Of a stretch of DNA of 64,000 nucleotides, positions 1-8,066 are shown in pieces. The DNA comes from Bradyrhizobium septentrionale (GTDB taxonomy: Bacteria; Pseudomonadota; Alphaproteobacteria; Rhizobiales; Xanthobacteraceae). The notes beneath the pieces were generated by a model. It ran no database searches. It saw only the letters and a list, made by a program, of their open reading frames with translations, and was not told the DNA's origin. A program made the translations under genes and the position numbers. The stretch's first letter is position 1, and each line of letters opens with the position of its first letter. The stretch spans positions 9,256,501 through 9,320,500 of the forward strand of contig NZ_CP088285.1 in the NCBI RefSeq assembly GCF_011516645.4, in the 5' to 3' direction.

Positions 1-1
1 T

Positions 2-112
2 GTGGTCCGGCTCGGCCGGACCATGAGCTTCGGTCGCGTCACGCTGCTCTCCGCCACCGACAACAAGCCGGTGGCAATGGTGTCGAGCGCATTCGCGATG
101 CTGCCGGGATAG
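2..112 (+). CDS. PaaI-family thioesterase, C-terminal fragment
   Basis: Only the last 36 codons lie in the window, ending at TAG 110-112. The readable tail (RLGRTMSFGRVTLLSATDNK, then an AMVSSAFAMLPG ending) matches the last strands of hotdog-fold PaaI-type acyl-CoA thioesterases, in which an R-G-R-T/x-x-F-G segment precedes the final beta strands and an F-x-x-LP end is common. Such enzymes hydrolyse acyl-CoA thioesters in the cytoplasm. The active-site part lies outside the window, so substrate and exact family cannot be judged. Confidence 0.6.
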   Translation: MVRLGRTMSFGRVTLLSATDNKPVAMVSSAFAMLPG

Positions 113-193
113 AGCACAATCCGGAAAAGTGCGAAGCGGTTCTCCCTCGCGACAAACGCAAGGCGTTCGCGCGGGATTATGCTCAAAGAAACG

Positions 194-487
194 TCATTTG
201 CCGAGAACGGCCTCGGCGGCATTGACGATGCTGATGGTCGGATTCTTTCCGCAATAGGTGCCGAACTTCTTTGCGTTCTCGACGAACACATCGGTGTCGA
301 TGATCGCCTCGTCGGAATCGCCCTTGTACCAGCCGTCCATCCAGATCAGCACCATCTTGATGGTATCGTCGCCGCCTTCGACGAACTGCTTGCAGGTCAT
401 GGTCGACAGATCGAGGACGGTGGCCTTGGCCGGCGCGGACGACAGCGCAAGCGCGGCGGCAAGCATGATCGAGGCAGTGAACTTCAT
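194..487 (-). CDS. HdeA/HdeB-like small periplasmic protein
   Basis: A 97-residue exported protein. Residues 1-22 form a signal peptide ending APAKA. The mature part has two cysteines (TMTCKQF and GTYCGKN) about 45 residues apart, a WMDGWYKG segment and an acidic middle, the layout of the HdeA/HdeB acid-stress chaperone family with its single disulfide. I chose the ATG at 487 because the signal peptide begins there; an in-frame ATG at 499 adds four residues. A role in protecting periplasmic proteins is inferred from the family only. It is followed by no gene on its strand before the window edge. Confidence 0.7.
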   Translation of the reverse strand: MKFTASIMLAAALALSSAPAKATVLDLSTMTCKQFVEGGDDTIKMVLIWMDGWYKGDSDEAIIDTDVFVENAKKFGTYCGKNPTISIVNAAEAVLGK

Positions 488-686
488 CGCAATCTCCATG
501 GGCAATGATCTGAAATGAACAGGTCGCCGGAAGCCCAGCGCATCCGCTCGCGACCTCGTAAGCGAAGCATTGCAGCGAACGCAAGCATGGCATCGCGCAG
601 ATCGTTCTGCACGTCGTTTCGGTGCACGGAGTGAGAAGCCGTGTCGCCGATTTGTCATGTGACGCCTCACCGAACGCGCAGTCGAG

Positions 687-2711
687 CTACACGACCTTGA
701 CGCGACGCCTCCTGCGCCAGCGCCGGAACAACCCAACAAGCACGATCAGCACCGCACCGGTCGCGACTGCCTTCGCGGCAAACCGTCCGCCGGGACGATC
801 GATCAATCGCGCGAGAAGCGAAACACCCTCGCCCTGACGCGGCAGGCGAAACGCGACCACGCTGTCGCCGACCGATGTGCCGGCTTCGGAATGGCCGCCG
901 GCGCCGATGACGACATATTGCTCGCCCTTCCAGAGATAAGTCATCGGATTGGCGACGCCCGGCACCGGAAGCCGGCCGAGCCACAACAGCCGGCCCGATC
1001 TGGCATCGAACGCGCGCAGATAGGCATCCATCGCGCCGGTGAAGACCAGCCCGCCTGCGGTGATCGCGACGCCATTGACCAGCGGCGTGCCGGTATCGAG
1101 CGCGATGCCGAGCGGCGCGAGATCCTCGCTGGTGCCGACCGTCGAATGCCAAAGGATCTTGCCAGCCTTGAGATCGACCGCCACCGTCTCGCCCCACGGC
1201 GGCTTGTTGCACGGCGATCCAACCGCCGACTTCGCCAGCGCCCGCGACATCGCGAACGGCGCGCCCTCCTGCTGGCCGAAATCATGTCCGGGCGGCGGAT
1301 CGAAGCCCTTGGCCTGGTCGCGCGGGATCAATGTGATGATATGCGCCGCATGGCTGACATTGGCGTAGAGGACCTGGTTGACAGGATCGAACGCTGCGCT
1401 GCCCCAGTTCACACCGCCGCCGGTCATCGGATAGACGATCGTGCCTTGCGTCGACGGCGGCGTGTAAAGGCCCTCGTTGCGGGATTGGGCGAGCAGCTTC
1501 TCGCAGGCCGAGCTCCCGATGCCCGGCAGCAATCCGGCGACATCATCGGCCGTGATGCGTTGCGTCAGCAGCGGCGGCACGTGGGTCGGGAACGGCTGCG
1601 TCGGCGACAACTGCTCGCCGTCGGCGCCGTTCTGCGGCACCGCGCGCTCCTCGACCGGCCACACCGGCTTGCCGGTGTCGCGATCGAGCACGAACACAAA
1701 GCCCTGCTTGGTCGGCTGAATCACGACGTCGCGCATATCAGAACCGGTGTCGATCCGCGCCAATGTCGGCTGCGCCGGCAGGTCGTAGTCCCAGACGTCG
1801 TGATGCACGGTCTGGAATGCCCACACGAGCTCGCCGGTCTCGATCCGCAGCGCGACGACGGAATTGGCGTGCTTATCATTGCCGGGGCGCTTGCCGCCCC
1901 AGAAATCGGGACTGGGCGATGTCGTCGGCAGGAACACCAGGCCCCGCTCCTCGTCCACCGACATCGGCGCCCAGACATTGCTGTGACCGGCTTCGATCCC
2001 GTCATGCACCAGCGGATCGAACGTCCAGCGCGGCTGGCCGGTCCGCGCATCAAAGGCCCGCACCGCGCCGAGCGGCGCATCGACCCGCCGGTTGTCGCCG
2101 ATCGCGGAGCCGACCACCACCACGCCGCGTCCCGTCACCGGCGCCGACGTGATTTGAAACTCGCCCGGCCATGCCAGCTTCATGCCGGCGTCGATCTTGA
2201 TCTCGCCAGCGTTGCCGAAATCGGCGCAAGGCTTGCCGGTTCTGGCGTCGAGCGCGATCAGGCGCGTGTCATTGGTGCCGGTGAAGATGCGTGACTTGCA
2301 GGCCGCGCCGTCAGCCGCCCGATCATCCGTCCAGTGCGCGACGCCGCGGCAGACGAAGCGGTTGGCAGGCCGCTGCGCCATGCTGATCTTCGGATCGAAC
2401 CGCCATTTCTGCGCACCGGTGCCGGGATCGAGCGCGATCACCTCGTTGAACGGCGTGCAGAGGATCAGGCTGTCCTCGACCAAGAGCGGCGTCACCTCGA
2501 ACTTGGTCCGCTTCATGACCTCGGGCGGGCGCGCGTCGAGATCGCCGGTGCGGAATTCCCAGCCACGCACCAGCGTGCCGACATTGTCTGGCGTGATCTG
2601 GGTCAGCGGCGAGAAGCGCTGTCCGCCGCGGTCACCGCCCCAATATTCCCAGGCGAGCGCCGGCCGAGTACACAGCACCACTGCGGCAACCAGGCGAAAC
2701 AACGACCGCAT
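687..2711 (-). CDS. PQQ-dependent dehydrogenase with C-terminal membrane anchor
   Basis: A 674-residue quinoprotein. It has a signal peptide (about 1-20, ending RPALA), an N-terminal WEYWGGDRGGQRFSP segment typical of PQQ alcohol/glucose dehydrogenases, and repeated propeller-blade motifs such as VIALDPGTGAQKWRFD and LIALDARTGKP. It should oxidise an alcohol or sugar in the periplasm and pass electrons to the respiratory chain; the substrate is unknown. There is no haem-binding CxxCH, so it is not a quinohaemoprotein. Unusually the hydrophobic helix is at the C terminus (about 645-662), followed by an Arg-rich tail, which would anchor the propeller outside with the tail in the cytoplasm. GGAGG precedes the ATG. 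Confidence 0.85.
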   Translation of the reverse strand: MRSLFRLVAAVVLCTRPALAWEYWGGDRGGQRFSPLTQITPDNVGTLVRGWEFRTGDLDARPPEVMKRTKFEVTPLLVEDSLILCTPFNEVIALDPGTGAQKWRFDPKISMAQRPANRFVCRGVAHWTDDRAADGAACKSRIFTGTNDTRLIALDARTGKPCADFGNAGEIKIDAGMKLAWPGEFQITSAPVTGRGVVVVGSAIGDNRRVDAPLGAVRAFDARTGQPRWTFDPLVHDGIEAGHSNVWAPMSVDEERGLVFLPTTSPSPDFWGGKRPGNDKHANSVVALRIETGELVWAFQTVHHDVWDYDLPAQPTLARIDTGSDMRDVVIQPTKQGFVFVLDRDTGKPVWPVEERAVPQNGADGEQLSPTQPFPTHVPPLLTQRITADDVAGLLPGIGSSACEKLLAQSRNEGLYTPPSTQGTIVYPMTGGGVNWGSAAFDPVNQVLYANVSHAAHIITLIPRDQAKGFDPPPGHDFGQQEGAPFAMSRALAKSAVGSPCNKPPWGETVAVDLKAGKILWHSTVGTSEDLAPLGIALDTGTPLVNGVAITAGGLVFTGAMDAYLRAFDARSGRLLWLGRLPVPGVANPMTYLWKGEQYVVIGAGGHSEAGTSVGDSVVAFRLPRQGEGVSLLARLIDRPGGRFAAKAVATGAVLIVLVGLFRRWRRRRRVKVV

Positions 2712-2782
2712 TGCGTCCTCCCGCGAGATGCGATCATTAGGCGCTGCATCTCAAGCGGGAAAGCCTTTACGCGATCGGCGCC

Positions 2783-4231
2783 TCAGTATCCACCCCTGTG
2801 ATATCCGCCGCCATCATTGCCGCGATAGCCACCACGACCGCCGCCGATGCCAATTCCGATTCCAACGGGCGGCCCAACAGGCTCGTAGACCACGGCAGGA
2901 GGCGGACGGCGCACCACTACGACGTCGTCCTCGACCACCACGCGCGGCGGGCGCTTGCCTGCGCGCCGTGGCGGATCGGGATCGACGCGCTTACCGACAC
3001 CCTTCTTGGCCGGTGCATCGGCCTTCTGCAACTGCGGCGGCGCGGCGTTGCAGGGACAGGTCGGCGCCGCCAGCGCGACATTGGTCGCGGGCACACTGAC
3101 CGCAGCGGCCGGCGTCAGATCGGGACGATAGCGCAGCCGTTCGATCATCTTGCGCGCGGTGGCTGTAAGGTCGGTGTCAGGATATTGCGCGAGGAAGCCG
3201 CGATAGGCCGCCGCCGTGTTGGCGAGAATGGCATCATTCCACGCCACCATGCGGCGATGCCGGTCGAGCCAGTTGCGCGCCTGCAGGCCGCGCGGCGTGC
3301 CGGCGAAGACCGCGGCGAAGGCTTCATAGGATTCGTCGGTGCCGTCGACCACGATCAACTCGTTTGCGGCCTCGATCGGCTTGCCCTGCAATTCGCGTTT
3401 CCATTCGTCGACGGTGCGTTTGGCGGCGGCGGGTTGCGGCGCGGCCGCGGGCGTCGCCGAAGCCGGATCTGCGATGAAGCGGAAGTCGTCGGTGAGCGAC
3501 GAGGAGTCCCATGGTGTCTGGCGGCCGTCGGTCGCCTTGTACACCGCAAGGCGAACGCGCTTGAAGGTGTCCTCGATCGCAATGCCCGGCTCCTTGGCCG
3601 AGGCCAGCAACGCGGTCGTATACGGGCTGTTGGCGCCGCTGCCGTCCTCGGCTTCCGCGCCCGGCGACGTCGAGAACGACACGAAGGTACCGGGTGCGCC
3701 GACCCTGGCATCGACGATGGCAAGCCCGTGGCCTGCGGTCTTGCTGAACTCCGGGAAAGGATTGTTGCGGCAGGCATCGAGCAGCACGATGCGCATCCGG
3801 CTCGGCACCGAGGTCAGCGTGTTCAGGATGTCGTTGAGGCGAACCGCCTGGATCGGGATGTCGGCCTCGCGCTTCGGATCGACATCGACCGGCACCAGAT
3901 AGTTCTCGCCGTCGATCTGCAGGCCATGCCCGGCATAGAACACCAGCGCCACGGTGTCGGCGCCCTTCGCCGCCACTTGTCCGGCGAAGTCGCTGATCCG
4001 GCCGCGGATCTCGTCCTGCGACAGATCAGACGCCGCCGTCACCGCAAATCCGGCATCGGTCAGCATCTGCGACATGGCGCTGGCGTCGTTGGCCGGATTG
4101 GGCAGTGCGGGCACGGACTTGTAGGCCGATTGCCCGATCACCAGCGCCAGACGGTTTTCCGCCAATGCCGGTACGGTGCCGAGCAGGATCGCAGCCGGAA
4201 CGATCAGGCTGAGCAACGAACGGCGAAACAT
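2783..4231 (-). CDS. Exported caspase-like (peptidase C14) protein
   Basis: 482 residues. A signal peptide (1-24, ending VPALA) is followed by a caspase-fold domain (about 25-260): RLALVIGQSAY, catalytic His102 in FYAGHGL and Cys154 in LLDACRNNPF, so the dyad is intact. A middle helical region follows, then a basic, Val-rich and finally Gly/Tyr/Arg-rich tail. Bacterial metacaspase-like proteases cleave after basic residues or serve as binding proteins; the target here is unknown. The start at 4231 is set by GGAGG six bases upstream; an in-frame codon at 4288 would add 19 residues ahead of the signal peptide. It lies downstream of the small exported gene on the same strand. Confidence 0.85.
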   Translation of the reverse strand: MFRRSLLSLIVPAAILLGTVPALAENRLALVIGQSAYKSVPALPNPANDASAMSQMLTDAGFAVTAASDLSQDEIRGRISDFAGQVAAKGADTVALVFYAGHGLQIDGENYLVPVDVDPKREADIPIQAVRLNDILNTLTSVPSRMRIVLLDACRNNPFPEFSKTAGHGLAIVDARVGAPGTFVSFSTSPGAEAEDGSGANSPYTTALLASAKEPGIAIEDTFKRVRLAVYKATDGRQTPWDSSSLTDDFRFIADPASATPAAAPQPAAAKRTVDEWKRELQGKPIEAANELIVVDGTDESYEAFAAVFAGTPRGLQARNWLDRHRRMVAWNDAILANTAAAYRGFLAQYPDTDLTATARKMIERLRYRPDLTPAAAVSVPATNVALAAPTCPCNAAPPQLQKADAPAKKGVGKRVDPDPPRRAGKRPPRVVVEDDVVVVRRPPPAVVYEPVGPPVGIGIGIGGGRGGYRGNDGGGYHRGGY

Positions 4232-4359
4232 GGCGGCCTCCGGCGGTGACGTCGGAAATGGGTCGAAAGCCGTCAAACCAAGGTTCAAGCTACGCGCGGC
4301 AACGGGCGGCCGCCCGACGCCGGTTCTGCTGCGGAACTGTCGCGGGGCCCAACGAGCGC

Positions 4360-4590
4360 TTACTGTTTCGGCTTCTTGGCTGGATCGGCGGCCGGCTTGG
4401 TGACGCCCCAGGGATCGTATTTCTCCTTGGGCTCGGGGATCCGATCGAGCGCGGCCTTGTAGGCCTTCTCGTCGACCTTTGGTTTCTGCTCGGTCTTCGC
4501 GTCACCGCCCCCGCCCCCTCGCCGGCCCTGGGCCAGAGTTGGTGTCGCGACCAGCGCCAGAATGACGGCAGCAACCGTGAAGCTTTTCAT
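4360..4590 (-). CDS. Small exported hypothetical protein
   Basis: 76 residues. A clear signal peptide (1-20, ending TPTLA) is followed by a Gly/Arg stretch and a Lys/Pro-rich body containing EKAYKAALDRIPEPKEKYDPW and a PAKKPKQ end. The start at 4590 is chosen because it begins the signal peptide and has a GGGGAGAG ribosome site upstream. Proteins of this make-up are common in Bradyrhizobium but I know no function. It precedes the caspase-like gene by 128 bases on the same strand and could share its transcript. Confidence 0.65.
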   Translation of the reverse strand: MKSFTVAAVILALVATPTLAQGRRGGGGGDAKTEQKPKVDEKAYKAALDRIPEPKEKYDPWGVTKPAADPAKKPKQ

Positions 4591-4750
4591 GTCAGTCTCT
4601 CTCCCCCGCGGCCGCAGAAACATCCGGCAATACCGCCACCCCAAACATAACTTGTCTCTCGACATTTGTTGATCGACAAAGCGCCGCGTGGCGCGAATTC
4701 AGCGTCACCAGGGGGGCGCAATCTGGGCGACGGCACATTAAATTAGCTCC

Positions 4751-5203
4751 ATGGGACAGAGACAGGTACATGTGGCGGCGCTGCTGGCCGGCGCCGCCCT
4801 TATGTTGAGTGGCTGCGGGCTGGCGGGCAGCCACGCGGTGTGGCCGGAGATATTGAAGGTCAAGTCCACCGAGCCGGCGCCGCTCGAGGCGCCTCCGGAT
4901 GTCAAACGGCTGGTCGCGAGCAAGCTGGACTCGGTGTTCACCGCCGGCTCGCAGCCGACCCATGTGCGGGTCTCCGCCCCGCTGCACGACCCCGGCGGCA
5001 CCGGCTGGACGGCCTGCGTGCAGGCCGAGCTGACATCGGTGATCGGCAAGCCGCTCGGGACGCGGACCTATCGCGTGTTCATCAATGGTGGCGCGATCTT
5101 CGATCGCCGGCAGGTGGAGGCCGACGACAACTGCCTGACCGAGAATTACGAACCGGTCGACAGCGCCGTTGCGGTGCAAGCGCAACAAAACGCCAAACCG
5201 TGA
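4751..5203 (+). CDS. Putative lipoprotein
   Basis: 150 residues with an N-terminal hydrophobic segment and a lipobox (LMLSGCG, Cys22), so it is probably a lipoprotein of the periplasmic face of the inner or outer membrane. The mature part has two further cysteines (WTACVQ and DDNCLTE) that could pair. It contains the segment TYRVFINGGAIFDRRQV. I recognise no named domain. It is divergent from the small exported gene at 4590 and stands alone on the plus strand. Confidence 0.7.
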   Translation: MGQRQVHVAALLAGAALMLSGCGLAGSHAVWPEILKVKSTEPAPLEAPPDVKRLVASKLDSVFTAGSQPTHVRVSAPLHDPGGTGWTACVQAELTSVIGKPLGTRTYRVFINGGAIFDRRQVEADDNCLTENYEPVDSAVAVQAQQNAKP

Positions 5204-5346
5204 GCCGCCCGCGCCATGCTGAATGCGCGGTTAACCTGACCGCTCAAATTGCCTGATGGCCTCAACGGCATTTTCCATTTCTTTCCGCTAGCGTTGCCCT
5301 GACGAACGCAGGCCGATCAGGCTCGCGCACCGGGGAAAACAGGGAC

Positions 5347-6531
5347 GTGGCCGATATTGCTGACCAGGCAATGATCCGCCGTGCATCGCGTGACGATGCC
5401 ACGGAGAGGCATGTGCTGCCGCCGCTGTCGGGCGCGCCGGTCGGTGCATGGCGCGTGCTGGCCGAGCGTACGATCGAGGCCAATGGCTACTACCAGCCGG
5501 ACTGGGAATTGGCGGTCGATGCCTCCGCGCGCGGTCGCACCGGCGCGTCGCTGCTCAGCGCCACCGGCGATGCCGGGCAATTGATCGGGCTGTTGCCGGT
5601 CGTCCCGATGCGGCGGATCTATCGCATTCCCCTGCCCGCGCTGGTCGGCGTCGAGCCCTATGGCACGCTGTGCACGCCGCTGCTCGACCGCGACGCCGCC
5701 GAGCAGGCGGTCGGCAAGATGCTGCAGCAGGCACGCGATGCGGGCGCGCATGCGCTGATCCTCCGCACCATGTCGCTGGAGGGCCCGGCCATGGCCGCGA
5801 TCCGCGCGGTGCTCGCGCGGGACGGTTTGCAGCCGCGCCTGCTCAGCGCCTATCAGCGCGCGCAGCTCGATGCGACGCGCGATGCCGACCAATTGCTGCG
5901 CGACGCGCTCGGGCCTAAGAAGCTGAAGGAGCTACGCCGCCAGCGTCAACGCCTCGCCGACCATGGCGCGGTGCGCTTCGACGTCGCACGCACGCCACAC
6001 GAAGTTGCCACCGCGCTTGAGACCTTCCTTGTCCTCGAAGCCGGCGGCTGGAAGGGCCGGCGCGGCACGGCGCTCAGCCAGCACGCCGGCGATGAGGCCT
6101 TCATCCGCCGCGCGACGTCGGCAATGGCCGAAGCCGGCCGCTGCGAGATCCTCACGCTGTATGCGGGCGCGACACCGGTCGCAGGCGGCATCGTGGTGCG
6201 CCACCAGGACCGCGCCTTCTTCTTCAAGATCGGCATCGACGAGCGCTTTGCGAAGCATTCGCCCGGCGCGCAATTGACGCTGGAGCTGACGCGGCACCTC
6301 TGCGCCGACCCCGCGATCAATTCGGCCGATTCCACCGCAGCTCCCGGCCACCCCATGATCGATCCGATCTGGCGCGGCCGCTTCGCAATCGGCGACGTGC
6401 TGCTCCCGCTGCGACGCCACGATCCGCTGCTACCGGCCATTCACGGCGCGCTGAACATCCACAGGCACGGCTACGAAGCCGCGCGTGACGCTGTCAGGTG
6501 GATCCGCCAACGGCGCGCAACGCCCGGATAG
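5347..6531 (+). CDS. GNAT-fold (BioF2/FemAB-like) acetyltransferase
   Basis: 394 residues from a GTG start. The layout fits the Acetyltransf_6 (BioF2-like) group: an N-terminal half with LIGLLPVVPMRRIYRIPLPA, then KKLKELRRQRQRLADHG, FLVLEAGGWKGRRGTAL, and a C-terminal half with FFFKIGIDERFAKHSPGAQL. The last segment is the acyl-CoA/acceptor-binding half common in exopolysaccharide (CelD-like) acetyltransferases. No signal or membrane segment, so cytoplasmic. It converges on the hlyD-like gene (gap 65 bases), and its family fits a role in modifying a surface polymer, although that link is inference. Confidence 0.75.
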   Translation: MADIADQAMIRRASRDDATERHVLPPLSGAPVGAWRVLAERTIEANGYYQPDWELAVDASARGRTGASLLSATGDAGQLIGLLPVVPMRRIYRIPLPALVGVEPYGTLCTPLLDRDAAEQAVGKMLQQARDAGAHALILRTMSLEGPAMAAIRAVLARDGLQPRLLSAYQRAQLDATRDADQLLRDALGPKKLKELRRQRQRLADHGAVRFDVARTPHEVATALETFLVLEAGGWKGRRGTALSQHAGDEAFIRRATSAMAEAGRCEILTLYAGATPVAGGIVVRHQDRAFFFKIGIDERFAKHSPGAQLTLELTRHLCADPAINSADSTAAPGHPMIDPIWRGRFAIGDVLLPLRRHDPLLPAIHGALNIHRHGYEAARDAVRWIRQRRATPG

Positions 6532-6596
6532 CACGACGCCGCTTGCACCAGCCCGCGGGTCGAAAGATTGCGCGCGACGGCCTCGGAGCGAGGCGC

Positions 6597-8066
6597 TCAG
6601 CGTTCCCTGAATGCCTCGGAGGCAACCTTGGTGAGCGGCGACAGCAGATAGCTGATGATGCGGCGGTCGTCGGTCCTGACTTCCGCGGTGAGGGTCATGC
6701 CCGGGGTGAGCGGTATGATCACGTTATCGATCTTCATCGCCGATTCCTCCAGCGCCACCGTGACGAGGAACACAAAATTCTGCGGCTGCCCGGGAGCGCC
6801 CGGCGTGTTGGCCATCGCATTCACGGTGCTGGTGGGGTTGGCTTGCTGGCGCCGCGCCGTCTGCTCGTCGATCGCATCGTTGGCGACGTTGATGACCTTG
6901 CCATGCAGCGAGCCGAAGCGGGTGAACGGGAACGTGTCGACCTTGACCACGACGTCCTGGCCGACCTTGATGAAGCCGATATCGGTGTTCGACACATAGA
7001 CCTCGGCCTGCAGCCGCCCACCATCCGGCACGATGGTCAGAAGCTGCTGGCCGGTCGTGACGACCTGGCCGAGCGTCGTGACCGCAAGCGCCTGCACGGT
7101 TCCGGAGGTCGGGGCAAGCAGCTTGGTGCGGGCCAGCTTGGTGCTGGCCTTGGCATATTGCTGCACGGCGTCGTCGAGCTTTTTCTCGGCATCGGCAAGC
7201 TTCGTGCTGTTGTCGGCGATGAATGTCGCGAGATCCTTGTCCTTCTCGCCGCGCAGCTCGACGATCGCAGCCTCGGTCTCGAGCAGCTGGCCCTTGTCGC
7301 TGGCAAGCGACGAGCGGGACTTGTCCAGCGACTCCAGCGCATCGAACAGATTGATCTTGGTGCCGACCTCGAGCTTGAGCGATGCCTCGCGAACCGCCAC
7401 GCGGTCCTGCAGCGTCTTGATCAGCTCGGTCTGATAGGCGATGCTCATGTTGAGGCGTTCGCGGGTCGCGTGCTTCTGCGCGATCTGCTTCTCCAGCGTC
7501 CCGATGGTCTCGGCAAGCTGGGAAAGATCCGCCGCCAGCACACGATGTTCGCGGCTGCGGAACGCAGGCGGCACGTCATCCTGCCATTCGACGTCTGCCA
7601 CCGGGAACAGCGGCCTGCCCGGCCAGGCCTTCGCCTGATCGATCGCCACCTTGCGGCGGGCGACCTCTGCGCGAAGCGCGCTCGCCGCCTCGCTTTGCCG
7701 CCTGGCCTCGGCCTCGGCTTCGGCGGCATCAAATGCCATCAGCTCCTGTCCGGCCTCGACGCGCATTCCGTTGGTCACCGACAACGAAACCACCGTGCCC
7801 GGATCAAAGGGCTGAATGAACTTGGTCTGTCCGGAAGGCACAATCTTGCCGAGCGCCACCGCATGCACGTCCAGCCTGCCGAAAACCGACCAGGCGAGTG
7901 CGGCCGCCACGAAGGCGCAGATCGTGAGCATCAGCGCCACCTTGACCGGCGACGCGGGGGTTTCCAGGATCTCCAGCGCGGACGGCAGGAACTCGCGGTC
8001 GGCGCCGCGAACGTCCGACTTGAATGGAAAAAGAACCTGGCGAGCCGGTGTGACTTCCTTGCCCAT
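6597..8066 (-). CDS. HlyD-family type I secretion adaptor (ExpD2/PrsE-like)
   Basis: 489 residues: short cytoplasmic N terminus, one membrane helix (about 43-62), a barrel-sandwich half (KFIQPFDPGTVVSL), a long coiled coil (about 115-320), the second half (LLAPTSGTVQALAVTTLGQVV) and a C-terminal beta domain (FPFTRFGSLHGKV). This is the membrane-fusion subunit linking the ABC transporter to an outer-membrane TolC channel; no tolC-like gene is nearby. I chose ATG 8066, whose A overlaps the TGA of the transporter gene (TGATG), over TTG 8078. It is the last gene of the minus-strand RTX operon. Confidence 0.9.
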   Translation of the reverse strand: MGKEVTPARQVLFPFKSDVRGADREFLPSALEILETPASPVKVALMLTICAFVAAALAWSVFGRLDVHAVALGKIVPSGQTKFIQPFDPGTVVSLSVTNGMRVEAGQELMAFDAAEAEAEARRQSEAASALRAEVARRKVAIDQAKAWPGRPLFPVADVEWQDDVPPAFRSREHRVLAADLSQLAETIGTLEKQIAQKHATRERLNMSIAYQTELIKTLQDRVAVREASLKLEVGTKINLFDALESLDKSRSSLASDKGQLLETEAAIVELRGEKDKDLATFIADNSTKLADAEKKLDDAVQQYAKASTKLARTKLLAPTSGTVQALAVTTLGQVVTTGQQLLTIVPDGGRLQAEVYVSNTDIGFIKVGQDVVVKVDTFPFTRFGSLHGKVINVANDAIDEQTARRQQANPTSTVNAMANTPGAPGQPQNFVFLVTVALEESAMKIDNVIIPLTPGMTLTAEVRTDDRRIISYLLSPLTKVASEAFRER

